A stretch of 15,366 bases of DNA from CAMLHU01 sp039917855 (GCA_039917855.1 JBDSIR010000157.1:1-15366); one strand, 5' to 3'; shown: positions 5,736 through 12,738, counted from the first letter of the stretch. The notes: generated by a model not told the origin, from the letters alone. Numbers and translations: made by a program.

Positions 5736-7133
5736 ATGTCGCTCCTCGTTCCCGACCTCCGCATCCACGCCCCCGGCCAGGGCCGCCCCCGCGCCCGGGG
5801 CGAATTCGTCCTGTACTGGATGCAGGGGATCGCGATGCGGGTGGAGGGGAACTTCGCCTTCAACTTCGCCGCCCAGCAGGCCGACCTCCTCCATCTCCCT
5901 CTCCTGGTGTATCAGGGGCTCCGCCCCGACTACCCGTGGGCCAGCGACCGACACCACACCTTCTTCCTCGAGTCGGTGGCCGACCTGCAGCAGGAGTTCG
6001 GACGGCGGGGGGTGCAGTACGCGTTCCACTTGGCGCAGGGGCGCACGGGCGCAGGGGCGAAGGCGCGATCCCCCCTGCTCCAGCTTGCGGATCGGGCGGC
6101 GTTGGTGGTCACTGAGTTCTCTCCCACCTTCATTCATCCGCGGCAGACGAAGCGGCTGCGGGAGAAGTCGGCGACACCGGTGATCGCGGTCGACACCGCA
6201 GGAGTGGTGCCCGTCAAGGCGATCGAACGGGCGCACCTGACGGCGCGGGGGTTCCGCACCGATCTGCAACGGCATCTCGAAGAGCACCTCCGGCCGGTCG
6301 GGACCGAGGAGCCGCGGGTCCGGCGCGCCATCGACCTGCCGTTCGAACCCACGCTGGTGCGCGACATCCCCGCGCTCGTGGCGAGTTGCGACATCGACCA
6401 TTCGGTGCCCCCCTCCCCCACGATCCGCGGGGGCACGAGGGCGGCTCGGCAGCGCTTCGCCTGGTTCGTCGCGCATGGGCTCCCTCGCTACACCGACGAG
6501 CGGAACGACCCCAACATCGACGCCACCAGCCGGATGTCGCCGTATCTCCACTTCGGCAACATCGGGATCCAGGAGCTCCTCCTCCAGGCGCGCGAAGCGG
6601 GGCCCGCGGCCCAGTACGCCAAGTTCGAGGACGAGGCGGTGACCTGGCGGGAGCTGGCCTGGAACTTCTGCCATTTCGATCCGAAGCACCGCACCACCGC
6701 GGCGATCCCGGCATGGGCGCTGAAAGAGCTTTCCGATCATGAGGCCGATCCGCGCCACCTCTACACCGATGTGCAGCTCGAGCAGGCGCTCACGGGGGAT
6801 GAGCTCTGGAACGCCTGCCAGCGTTCGCTCCTCCGCGACGGCGAGTTGCACAACTACCTGCGGATGCTCTGGGGGAAGTCGGTGGTGCAATGGACGCCGA
6901 ATGCGTCGGAGGCGCTCCGGGTGCTGGAACACCTCAACAACAAGTATGCGCTGGATGGGCGGGACCCGGGGAGCTACGGAGGGATCCACTGGATCTTCGG
7001 GAAGTTCGACCGCCCCTTCTATCGGCGGTCGGTGTACGGCACGGTGCGGTTCATGAGCACGCGCGCCGCGAAGGACAAGTTCGACGTGGATGCGTACATC
7101 CGGCATTCTCGGCAATCATCACTTCAGTCGTGA
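5736..7133 (+). CDS. phr: Class II CPD photolyase
   Basis: Deoxyribodipyrimidine photolyase: repairs cyclobutane pyrimidine dimers in DNA using blue light and FADH-. The 465-residue protein has the N-terminal Rossmann-like domain with GEFVLYWMQGIAMRVEGN (about 22-39, the antenna/nucleotide fold of class II enzymes) and a C-terminal FAD domain. The latter shows DATSRMSPYLHFGNI (about 262-276), TWRELAWNFCHFDP (about 302-315) and DGRDPGSYGGIHWIFGKFDRP (about 407-427). The RDPxxYxG motif and terminal KDKFDVDAYI are class II signatures and differ from class I. Length is normal for the class and no frame disruption is seen. The start lies 9 nt after the CHAT-tail stop. The gene is bracketed by two CHAT tails, and a deleted copy of its own ends follows downstream. 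Confidence 0.95.
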   Translation: MSLLVPDLRIHAPGQGRPRARGEFVLYWMQGIAMRVEGNFAFNFAAQQADLLHLPLLVYQGLRPDYPWASDRHHTFFLESVADLQQEFGRRGVQYAFHLAQGRTGAGAKARSPLLQLADRAALVVTEFSPTFIHPRQTKRLREKSATPVIAVDTAGVVPVKAIERAHLTARGFRTDLQRHLEEHLRPVGTEEPRVRRAIDLPFEPTLVRDIPALVASCDIDHSVPPSPTIRGGTRAARQRFAWFVAHGLPRYTDERNDPNIDATSRMSPYLHFGNIGIQELLLQAREAGPAAQYAKFEDEAVTWRELAWNFCHFDPKHRTTAAIPAWALKELSDHEADPRHLYTDVQLEQALTGDELWNACQRSLLRDGELHNYLRMLWGKSVVQWTPNASEALRVLEHLNNKYALDGRDPGSYGGIHWIFGKFDRPFYRRSVYGTVRFMSTRAAKDKFDVDAYIRHSRQSSLQS

Positions 7134-7171
7134 GAATGCACGGGAACCCCGAAACCCCAAAGGCAGTGCGG

Positions 7172-7281
7172 TCGGGGTCGATCCCACACACGCAGTGAGA
7201 CGGGCCAAGTTGGACCTCCTGGCCAACCCCGTCACGGCAAGTCCTTTCCATTGGGGAACGTGGGTGGTGTTCGGGGGATGA
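7172..7281 (+). pseudogene. CHAT-domain C-terminal tail, copy B
   Basis: Reads GVDPTHAVRRAKLDLLANP then VTASPFHWGTWVVFGG and stops at TGA 7279-7281. It is close to identical in DNA to 5621-5723: the run from TCGATCCC through GTTGGACCTC matches without change, followed by scattered substitutions. The upstream helix (ALFAARLHRYLAAG in copy A) is not recognisable. The copy lies 38 nt after the photolyase stop, so the photolyase is bracketed by direct repeats about 1.55 kb apart. Confidence 0.8.
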
Positions 7282-7390
7282 GTTCGTGCTGTACTGGATA
7301 CAGGGGATCGCGATGTGGGCCGAGGCCAAAGACAAGTTCCACGTGCCGGCGTACATCGCACGCTATTCGCAGGCGTCCTTGCAATTCTGA
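7277..7390 (+). pseudogene. Internally deleted photolyase remnant
   Basis: Directly after CHAT tail B an in-frame 38-codon reading gives DEFVLYWIQGIAMWAE joined to AKDKFHVPAYIARYSQASLQF and a stop. The first part matches GEFVLYWMQGIAMRVE near the photolyase N-terminus. The second matches AKDKFDVDAYIRHSRQSSLQS at its C-terminus. About 400 central codons are missing, but the junction keeps frame. There is no ATG at the start. Substitutions between the copies mean the duplication is not recent. I read it as a second photolyase that lost its middle. Confidence 0.8.
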
Positions 7391-7552
7391 GCGTAAGGCG
7401 CGCGAACCCAGGATGAACCGAACCCACGAGGATAGCTGCTACCGTGACGGTCGATCCTACGATCTGGACTGCCTGGAACGGGAACCCAGGATGCCCTGGA
7501 ACCCAGGAGAAATGACTATGTGGTCCCAGGGCCGAACTCCGCCGTGAGACCA
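7391..7552. repeat. Direct repeat D, copy 1
   Basis: Sequence following the photolyase remnant stop. It contains AGGCGCGCGAACCCA, GACGGTCGATCC, CGATCTGGACTGC, GAACCCAGGATGCCCTGG and CGAACTCCGCCGTGAGACCA, all in the same order as in copy 2 at 7736-7883. The repeat includes a small hairpin CCAGG-ATGC-CCTGG. No coding potential is evident. Confidence 0.85.
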
Positions 7553-7684
7553 CACAGACGAACCGGGCGACGCACCGCTGCTGACCGACGGGACCTGAGC
7601 CTCATGGGTTCGGCCCATCATGGGTTCGCGCGCGTTCTGTTCCCTATGACGTCTCGACGGCGGCCCACCCGAAAGGACTGGTCC
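7553..7684. repeat. Spacer with an inverted copy of the D-repeat start and a possible CHAT scrap
   Basis: Bases 7598-7634 are close to the reverse complement of about 7397-7433 (CATGGGTTCGG and ATGGGTTCGCGCGC against GCGCGCGAACCCAGG and CCGAACCCACG). Near 7645-7685 the minus strand reads TSPFGWAAVETS and stops. This faintly resembles the CHAT ending SPFHWGTWVV, and the DNA word CCAGTCCTTTC is shared. I give that part low weight. Confidence 0.5.
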
Positions 7685-7735
7685 CACATGCCGGCGTAGA
7701 CCGCGCGCGATTCGCAGGCGTCCTTGCAATTCTGA
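7685..7735 (+). pseudogene. Photolyase C-terminal scrap, third copy
   Basis: Seventeen codons reading HMPA, stop, TARDSQASLQF, stop. Aligned with HVPAYIARYSQASLQF of the remnant at 7277-7390, it shares 12-base and longer runs including TTCGCAGGCGTCCTTGCAATTC. It carries a TAG where the other has TAC, so it is dead. It directly precedes copy 2 of repeat D, exactly as the longer remnant precedes copy 1. Confidence 0.8.
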
Positions 7736-7883
7736 CCGTCAGGCGCGCGAACCCACGAGGATCGCAGCCATCATGACGGTCGACCCCACGATCTGGACTG
7801 CATGGAACTGGAACCCAGGATGCCCTGGAACCCGGGAAAACGACTATCTGGTCCCAAGGGCGAACTCCGCCGTGAGACCACAA
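7736..7883. repeat. Direct repeat D, copy 2
   Basis: Matches 7391-7552 in order, with small indels and substitutions. Together with the photolyase scrap in front, the duplicated unit spans about 7340-7552 and 7685-7883, offset by about 345 bp. Inverted relatives of its GAACCCAGG words follow at 7886-7925 as CATCCTGGGTTCC and a CCTGG-GTAT-CCAGG hairpin. From 7926 to 7969 I see nothing distinct. Confidence 0.85.
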
Positions 7884-7969
7884 AATTGTCATCCTGGGTT
7901 CCTGGGTATCCAGGGTTCCTGTTCCCGACGAACCGTGCGGCTCACCGATGCAGGCCGGCGAGGCCGGAG

Positions 7970-8836
7970 CTATGACGCGCGGACCGCCTCCCACCCGAGC
8001 AGCGCGCGCTTTCGCATCTCGCCCCCCTGATAGCCGCCGAAGGCGCCGGTCTTCCGGATCACCCGATGGCAGGGGATGAGCCATACCACCGGGTTCGCGG
8101 CGATGGCGTTGGCGGCGGCCCGGGTCGCCTCGGGTGAGCAGACCGAGATGGCCAGCTCCTCGTACGTCGTGGTCCCGCCGGGGGGGATCCGGAGCAGCGC
8201 CTCCCAGACCTTGAGCTGGAAATTGGTCCCCCGCAGATGCACTCGGATAGGCGTCCGGGTCGAAGGGGCCGTGGGCCCAATGCCGAGCGCCTTCATCACC
8301 TGCTCTGCGGCCCGCGCGGTCCCCCGCTTGTCCTCCTCGACCGTCGCATTCGACCACGACGACCGGAGCTCATCGATCACCTCGGCGCGGTCGGAAGCAT
8401 GCTGGAGGAACTTGAGCGTGGTGATCCCTCGCTCGCTGGTGCCGAGGAGGAACTCGCCGAAGGGGCCTTGGTGCACCCCCCAGCGGATGGTGAGTCCGCG
8501 GCCCTTGGCCTTGAACTCGCCGGGCGAGACGGCGTCGACCGAGACCATCAGGTCGTGGAGGCGCCCGGGGCCCGACAGGTCAGCGGCGTAGGTGGCCGCG
8601 AGGATGCTCTTCCCCTCGCCCAGCAGGCGCCGCGCCGCGATGACGTTCCGGAACTGCTGGAATCGCTTCGGGCTGGTGCCGGCCCACCGGGAGAAGAGCC
8701 GGTGGAAATGGAACGGCGAAAGGCCCACCGCCCCGGCCACCTCGTCGAGGTCGGCATCGGGCCGTTGGTCGAGAAAGCCGATCGCCTCGGCGATCCGGAA
8801 ATAGTCGTTCGGCATGGTCTGAGGGTCGGTGGTCAT
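7970..8836 (-). CDS. AraC-type HTH plus O6-alkylguanine-DNA alkyltransferase (Ada/Ogt-like)
   Basis: Suicide repair enzyme that takes methyl or larger alkyl groups from O6-alkylguanine onto a cysteine, fused to an AraC-family DNA-binding domain. Of 288 residues, about 10-110 form the AraC HTH (FHFHRLFSRWAGTSPKRFQQ region), and about 120-288 form the AGT domain. This ends with NPVVWLIPCHRVIRKTGAFG: nucleophile Cys256 in PCHR, followed by GGYQGG and a LLGWE tail as in Ogt/AdaB. The N-terminal zinc-binding methylphosphotriester domain of E. coli Ada is absent, so classic Ada self-activation is unlikely. ATG 8836 lies 7 nt after TAGACT; M8 is an alternative. It stands alone on the minus strand, divergent from the kinase relic and rnz. 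Confidence 0.93.
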   Translation of the reverse strand: MTTDPQTMPNDYFRIAEAIGFLDQRPDADLDEVAGAVGLSPFHFHRLFSRWAGTSPKRFQQFRNVIAARRLLGEGKSILAATYAADLSGPGRLHDLMVSVDAVSPGEFKAKGRGLTIRWGVHQGPFGEFLLGTSERGITTLKFLQHASDRAEVIDELRSSWSNATVEEDKRGTARAAEQVMKALGIGPTAPSTRTPIRVHLRGTNFQLKVWEALLRIPPGGTTTYEELAISVCSPEATRAAANAIAANPVVWLIPCHRVIRKTGAFGGYQGGEMRKRALLGWEAVRAS

Positions 8837-9146
8837 GGGACCCAGTCTAAAGGTACCCTCCCCCTTGCACGACCCGATTCTTGCGGTACCTGTCGGGGCG
8901 GGTCGCCTGGAGGCGGAGCGTCACCTGGCCCTGGTCGTCGAGGATGCCGGGGCGGGGAAGGGCTCCATCGGCAACGGCCTCGGCCTCTCGATCGTCTACG
9001 GCATCGTGACCCAGAGCGGCGGCGCGATCCAGGTGGAAAGCGCGCCGGGGGCGGGGTCCCGCTTCATCATCCTCCTCCCCCAGGCCCCCGCTGGCTCCCG
9101 CACTCCCCAGCCCCTGACCGTTCCGAAGGCCCCCATGGGCGGCTAG
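8829..9146 (+). pseudogene. Histidine-kinase ATPase-domain relic
   Basis: The frame ending at TAG 9144-9146 contains ALVVEDAG, then GKGSIGNGLGLSIVYGIV and TQSGGAIQVESAPGAGSRF. This is the HATPase_c end of a sensor histidine kinase: the G1 box start (VxDxGxG), the G2 box GxGLGLSxVYGIV and the final SxPGxGSxFxIxLP strand. Between VEDAG and GKGS about 20 residues usual in this family (GxGM...IFEPFFTTK) are missing. The HisKA and sensor parts are also absent. It cannot bind ATP normally and looks like a degraded 3' end. Its 5' limit is uncertain; kinase character begins near 8895. Its TAG stop forms the start of the presumed rnz -10. Confidence 0.75.
8844..8849 (-). promoter_or_regulatory. Presumed -10 for the AraC-AGT gene (leaderless)
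   Basis: On the minus strand TAGACT, then GGGTCCC (7 nt), then ATG 8836. No Shine-Dalgarno sequence is present in that gap. Confidence 0.55.
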
Positions 9147-9149
9147 GTT
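9144..9149 (+). promoter_or_regulatory. Presumed -10 for rnz (leaderless)
   Basis: TAGGTT, then TGGCTCCC (8 nt), then ATG 9158. No purine-rich ribosome-binding site lies between. The first three bases are the stop codon of the kinase relic. Confidence 0.5.
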
Positions 9150-9157
9150 TGGCTCCC

Positions 9158-10075
9158 ATGCTCTCCGTCACTTTCCTCGGCACGGGTGCTGCCTGCCCCA
9201 CCATCGACCGGAACGTCGCCGGCCTCGCGCTCGCGCGCGAAGGCGAGACGCTCCTGTTCGACTGTGGCGAGGGCACCCAGCGGCAGATGATGCGCTATGG
9301 CGTCTCGTTCGCTTTCACCGAGGTGTTCTTCTCGCACTGGCACGCCGATCATTTCCTCGGCATCACGGGACTCATCCGCACCCTGGGCCTGCTCGACCGC
9401 ACCGCCCCGATGACCCTCTTCGGGCCGAAGGGTGCCGAGCGGATCCTGGGGCAGGCGGTCTCGCTCGGGTTCGAGAAGCCGAAGTTCAAGGTCGAGATCG
9501 TGGAGCTCAAGGCCGGCGACGTGCTCAAGCGCGAAGAGTACGAGCTCCACGTCGTCGCGGCGGACCACCGCCCCGACTGCGTGGGGTACGCGCTCGTGGA
9601 GCACATCCGCCTGGGGCGGTTCGACCCGGAGCGCGCTCGCGAGCTCGGTGTGCCGGAGGGGCCACTGTGGGGGAAGATCCACAAGGGGGAGACGATCATC
9701 TCCCCCGATGGCCGGCAGATCGCGCCGGAAGAGCTGGTGGGAAAGCCCCGCCCGGGCCGACGCGTCGTTTACAGCGGAGACACCCGACCCTGCGCCACGA
9801 TGCTCGAGGCGGCCCGGGGGGCGGACCTGCTCATCCACGAGGCCACCTTCGGTGACGACGAGCAGGACCGCGCCCGCGAGACGGGGCACTCCACCGCCCG
9901 TCAAGCGGCCGAACTTGCCAGCCAGGCGGGGGCGCATCGGTTGGCGCTGACGCACCTGAGCGCGCGCTACTCGCGCGAAGCGCCGGAGCTCCTGGCCGAA
10001 GCACAGGTGGCGTTCGGCGAGACGGTGGTGGCGCGGGACGGAATGAAGATCGAGGTGCCGTTCAGGGGCGAGTAG
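9158..10075 (+). CDS. rnz: Ribonuclease Z (tRNA 3' endonuclease)
   Basis: Zinc metallo-beta-lactamase-fold endonuclease that removes the 3' trailer of tRNA precursors lacking CCA. The 305-residue length is usual for bacterial RNase Z. Landmarks: FLGTGAACPT (6-15), DCGEGTQRQ (35-43), the metal motif SHWHADH (59-65; H60, H62, D64, H65), ADHRPDCVGY (136-144, H137), the exosite-like region about 150-195, YSGDTRPC (205-212, D208) and LTHLSARY (264-271, H266). All metal ligands are present. ATG 9158 matches the family N-terminus exactly. The frame is open far upstream, but that part is antisense to the alkyltransferase gene and was not included. Both tRNA genes in this window lack CCA, which fits its role. 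Confidence 0.95.
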   Translation: MLSVTFLGTGAACPTIDRNVAGLALAREGETLLFDCGEGTQRQMMRYGVSFAFTEVFFSHWHADHFLGITGLIRTLGLLDRTAPMTLFGPKGAERILGQAVSLGFEKPKFKVEIVELKAGDVLKREEYELHVVAADHRPDCVGYALVEHIRLGRFDPERARELGVPEGPLWGKIHKGETIISPDGRQIAPEELVGKPRPGRRVVYSGDTRPCATMLEAARGADLLIHEATFGDDEQDRARETGHSTARQAAELASQAGAHRLALTHLSARYSREAPELLAEAQVAFGETVVARDGMKIEVPFRGE

Positions 10076-10088
10076 GCGCATAGGCGCA
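10076..10088. repeat. Short octamer repeat abutting the rnz stop
   Basis: Starting at the stop codon, TAGGCGCA is repeated twice (10073-10088). It is short, but has the same period and position as the arrays behind eamA, mlaD, mutY and the aminotransferase gene. Confidence 0.6.
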
Positions 10089-10095
10089 GCATCAA

Positions 10096-10172
10096 GATGG
10101 AACCGTCCCGAATGAAATGAGGGACCTACTCAAACTGGGTAGGTCCCTCACTCTGTTCGGGACGGTTCCATT
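10096..10172. repeat. Long dyad element (GAGGGACCTAC type), copy 1
   Basis: Outer arms ATGGAACCGTCCCGAA (10097-10112) and its exact complement (10156-10171); inner arms TGAGGGACCTAC (10118-10129) and its exact complement (10139-10150). Five-base internal loops separate the two stems, and the tip is about five bases. The result is a 75-nt, nearly fully paired hairpin between converging rnz and mlaD. It could act as a bidirectional transcription barrier, though it has no U-tract. Copy 2 is at 13432-13508. Confidence 0.93.
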
Positions 10173-10185
10173 TCCGTGCGTCCCT

Positions 10186-10217
10186 GTGCCCACTGGCCCA
10201 CCGGCCCACCGGCCCAC
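10186..10217. repeat. Octamer array abutting the mlaD stop codon
   Basis: On the minus strand the TGA stop (10220-10218) is followed at once by GTGGGCCG, GTGGGCCG, GTGGGCCA and GTGGGCAC: four 8-bp units, decaying away from the gene. Confidence 0.93.
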
Positions 10218-11126
10218 TCAGAAGACCTTGAACTGTATCGTCAGCTTCCCCGGATTCCGCCGGATCTCATCGAGCAGCAGGGTGAGTGCCTGGGAGGTGC
10301 GCCGGGCGTCGTTGTAGAGGCTGGTGTCGCTGGCGAGGCGGCCGAGGGTGCCTTCGCCGCGGTTGATGCGGGAGAGCATCGTGTCGAGCGCGGCGCTGGT
10401 GTGCTGGAGTTCGCGGACCAGCGAATCGGCGTGCTGACTGGCCCGGGCGAGGTTGCCGGTCAGGGTGTCGGCGTTGGCCAGCATCCGGTCGGTGGAACCC
10501 GCGTCGAGCGTGCGCCGGAGCTGATCGGTCAGGAGTTGGACGCTCGCCATGGTCCGGGTGAGCTGCGCCGAGGGTCCGTGATCGGGGTCGCCGTAGGTCT
10601 TGAGGAGGCGTTCGAGGGCCTGCAGCGAGCGGTGGATCTCGTTGGCCGTCTGTTCATTCAGGATGAGCGAGGCCCCCTCGGTAGCTTTGCCGACCTGCTC
10701 TCCGATCTGGGTGGCCTGGGCCGCGAGGCCCGGGGCCTGGGCGCTTCCGATGATCGGTTTGGCGGGGTCGAGGGAGACCGGCGATTTGCCCGGGTCGACG
10801 CGCAGGACGACGTCGCCCACCAGTCCCAGCGACGCCACCTGGATGACCGCGTCCGACCTGAGCGTATCCTCGTCCGGCAGGGAGAAGGTGACCTTCACCT
10901 CGCCGGCGCGCTCCAACTCGATGCCGGTGACGTGACCGACCGAATATCCCGAGATCTGCACCGGCGAGCCTCGCTTGAGTCCATTCACGTTGGCGAAGAC
11001 CACGGTCCAGAGCTGCCCACTGCCGAGGTTCCCGCCCTTCAGGAGGAGGGTCCCGAAGAAAAAGAGCACGACGCCGACGATTGCCAGCGCCCCGACCGCG
11101 ATCTCACGCCTGGTGCCTGATGCCAT
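10218..11126 (-). CDS. mlaD: MCE/MlaD-family lipid-binding protein
   Basis: Periplasmic substrate-binding subunit of an Mla-type ABC phospholipid transporter. The 302-residue protein has one N-terminal anchor (about residues 9-30, IAVGALAIVGVVLFFFGTLLL), the MCE domain (about 38-118: VVFANVNGLKRGSPVQISGY, VGHVTGIEL, VKVTFSLPD, ASLGLVGDVVLRV) and a long helical C-terminal region (about 140-300) with heptad-like leucines. That layout is longer than E. coli MlaD and closer to MCE proteins with helical tails that assemble into hexameric channels. The start follows the mlaF stop by 8 nt with a GGAT element in the gap. It is last in the mlaE-mlaF-mlaD operon. mlaB and mlaC are not in the window. 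Confidence 0.93.
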   Translation of the reverse strand: MASGTRREIAVGALAIVGVVLFFFGTLLLKGGNLGSGQLWTVVFANVNGLKRGSPVQISGYSVGHVTGIELERAGEVKVTFSLPDEDTLRSDAVIQVASLGLVGDVVLRVDPGKSPVSLDPAKPIIGSAQAPGLAAQATQIGEQVGKATEGASLILNEQTANEIHRSLQALERLLKTYGDPDHGPSAQLTRTMASVQLLTDQLRRTLDAGSTDRMLANADTLTGNLARASQHADSLVRELQHTSAALDTMLSRINRGEGTLGRLASDTSLYNDARRTSQALTLLLDEIRRNPGKLTIQFKVF

Positions 11127-11134
11127 TGCCGATC

Positions 11135-11887
11135 CTAGGCCGCAAAGTGTGAAGTATCTCGGTCCCGCTGCAGGAAGGCGCGCACCCTCGGATCTTCCGA
11201 GGCGAGGAATTCCGCCGGCGTCCCCTGCAGGATGATCCGGCCGTCCATCAGCAGCGCGAGCCGGTCAGCGACATGGAAGGCGCCGCGTACGTCGTGGGTC
11301 ACCACTACGCTGGTGACACCCAACTCCTCGTCCATCCTGATGATGAGCGCATCGATGATGTCGGCGTTCATCGGGTCGAGCCCGGAGGTCGGTTCGTCCC
11401 ACAAAAGGTACTTGGGACGCCCCGCAATGGCACGGGCGATCCCGACCCGCTTCTTCATCCCGCCGGAGAGCTCGCCCGGCGTCTTCGAGGAGACTTCGGG
11501 CTCGAGGTTCACCAGCTTCAGGCACTCGGCCACCCGGTCGCGGGCGTAGGCGGCGTCGCGGTACTGCTCATCGTTGGTGAGGCCGAGGCGGATGTTCTCA
11601 AAGACGTCGATGGAGTCGAACAGCGCGCCATACTGGAACACGTAACCGATCCCCGCGCGCATCTCCGACAATCCGTGCCGGTCGAGATTCCAGACCTCCT
11701 TGTCGTCCACCAGGATCTTTCCGGCATCGGGCCGGATCAGCCCGATCATGGTCTTGAGCGTGACGCTCTTCCCGGTCCCGGAAGGTCCGAGCAGGGCCAC
11801 CGTCTCGCCCTCCTTGACGTCGAAGTCTACGTCCTCGAGGACCACCTGCGACCCGAAGGCCTTGCGCACCCCCTCGAGGTGGATCAT
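11135..11887 (-). CDS. mlaF: Mla-type ABC transporter ATPase
   Basis: 250-residue cytoplasmic ATPase that powers lipid movement by the MlaE/MlaD complex. Complete ABC signature set: Walker A GPSGTGKS (34-41), Q-loop VFQYGALFDS (Q85), signature LSGGMKKRVGIARA (140-153), Walker B LLWDEPTSGLDP (161-172) and switch His in VVTHD (H198). The VFQYGALFDSIDVFENI and GGMKKRV segments are typical of MlaF/Mkl rather than other ABC importers. ATG 11887 overlaps the mlaE stop by 4 nt (ATGA). The open frame further upstream is antisense-free but belongs to an alternative frame of mlaE, so it was excluded. Confidence 0.95.
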   Translation of the reverse strand: MIHLEGVRKAFGSQVVLEDVDFDVKEGETVALLGPSGTGKSVTLKTMIGLIRPDAGKILVDDKEVWNLDRHGLSEMRAGIGYVFQYGALFDSIDVFENIRLGLTNDEQYRDAAYARDRVAECLKLVNLEPEVSSKTPGELSGGMKKRVGIARAIAGRPKYLLWDEPTSGLDPMNADIIDALIIRMDEELGVTSVVVTHDVRGAFHVADRLALLMDGRIILQGTPAEFLASEDPRVRAFLQRDRDTSHFAA

Positions 11888-12675
11888 TGAGTGAGGAGCA
11901 GCTTGGCAAGGAGGGCGTCGAGGAAGAGGATCACCACCGAGGTCGCGACCACCGCGCGGGTCGTGGCCCGGCCGACCCCTTCCGCGCCCTGCTCCGCGTT
12001 GAAGCCGACGTAACAGGGGATGACGGTGATCGTCATCGCGAAGGCGAAGCCCTTGATGACCGAGTAGTACCCGTCGAAGGGCCGGTAGTAGTACCGCGCG
12101 CCGAGGAGGAAGTCGGAGGTGGTGAGGAGCGGGAGCGCGTTCTTGCCGGCCACGAGCCCGGCCACGATGCCGACCGCGTCGCTCACGACGGTCAGGACCG
12201 GGATCATCACCAGTCCCGCGACGATGCGCGGCAGGATGAGATGGCTGATGGGCGAACGGCCGAGCGACTCGAGCGCATCGATCTGTTCCGTGACCCGCAT
12301 CGTGCCGAGCTCGGCGGCCCAGCGCGCGCCGACCCGCCCGGAGAGGACCAGTCCGGTCAACACCGGGCCGAGCTCGAGGATGACACTTTGGACGATGAGC
12401 GTGCCGACGATGTAGATCGGGAGGCTGGTCTGGAACTGGTAGCCGGCCTGGAACGCGGTGACCGCGCCGGTGAAGGCCGAGACCACGATCACGATGAAGA
12501 GCGATCCGACGCCGATGTTGTACGCCTCGGTCACCGCCCGGGGCAGCCAGATCCGCCACTCGGCGAGCGCCCTGATGGATTCGCCCACGAACAGGGTCAC
12601 CCGCCCCGCGTGGGTGAGCGCGGTGATGATCGCCGTGCCGGCGAGTCGTCGGGGATCGAGGTTGAGCGTGGCCAT
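11884..12675 (-). CDS. mlaE: Mla-type ABC transporter permease
   Basis: 263-residue inner-membrane permease (MlaE/YrbE family) forming the core of the lipid transporter. It carries an amphipathic N-terminus followed by about five hydrophobic helices, the family motif ELGPVLTGLVLSGRVGARWAAELGTMRVTEQIDALESLG (about 100-138) and the late VIKGFAFAMTITVIPCYVGF segment. Length matches the family. The coordinate end overlaps mlaF by 4 nt. It is first in the operon and divergent from mutY, with 63 bp between the two start codons. TAGGTT at 12695-12690 lies 14 nt before the ATG and could be its -10, giving a very short leader. Confidence 0.94.
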   Translation of the reverse strand: MATLNLDPRRLAGTAIITALTHAGRVTLFVGESIRALAEWRIWLPRAVTEAYNIGVGSLFIVIVVSAFTGAVTAFQAGYQFQTSLPIYIVGTLIVQSVILELGPVLTGLVLSGRVGARWAAELGTMRVTEQIDALESLGRSPISHLILPRIVAGLVMIPVLTVVSDAVGIVAGLVAGKNALPLLTTSDFLLGARYYYRPFDGYYSVIKGFAFAMTITVIPCYVGFNAEQGAEGVGRATTRAVVATSVVILFLDALLAKLLLTQ

Positions 12676-12689
12676 TGGTTACGGGCTGG

Positions 12690-12695
12690 AACCTA
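12690..12695 (-). promoter_or_regulatory. Possible -10 of the mla operon
   Basis: On the minus strand TAGGTT followed by 14 nt and the mlaE ATG. The hexamer is identical to the presumed rnz -10. No clear -35 is seen in the 63-bp divergent spacer. Confidence 0.4.
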
Positions 12696-12725
12696 ACGAG
12701 TCGCGGTGTGGGGTGCGAAGTGGGT

Positions 12726-12731
12726 TAGATT
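12726..12731 (+). promoter_or_regulatory. Presumed -10 of mutY, deciding a GTG start
   Basis: TAGATT, then CGCTTCC (7 nt), then GTG 12739. Transcription from this box would begin at or next to the GTG, which excludes the in-frame ATG at 12706 upstream of it. Confidence 0.55.
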
Positions 12732-12738
12732 CGCTTCC

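Noticed and set aside
7644..7690. Inverted CHAT tail reading TSPFGWAAVETS on the minus strand
   Set aside because: Only a few residues and one 11-base word match; too short to claim as a gene fragment.
7391..7883. CRISPR array or integron attC cluster
   Set aside because: Only two long diverged copies with no regular spacers, no cas genes and no integrase; better explained as decaying duplications.
8237..9157. Open frame extending RNase Z upstream to a 612-residue protein
   Set aside because: The upstream part is antisense to the alkyltransferase gene and then runs through the kinase relic in another frame; it has no family character, and ATG 9158 matches the RNase Z N-terminus.
10176..11120. 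Plus-strand 314-residue frame opposite mlaD
   Set aside because: Antisense shadow of a well-supported MlaD; begins in the octamer array.
11888..12559. Extension of MlaF upstream to 474 residues
   Set aside because: It is a frame-shifted reading of mlaE; MlaF starts normally at MIHLEGVRK.
11887..12696. Plus-strand 269-residue frame across mlaE
   Set aside because: Highly charged E/R/D/G-rich translation typical of an antisense shadow of a GC-rich gene.
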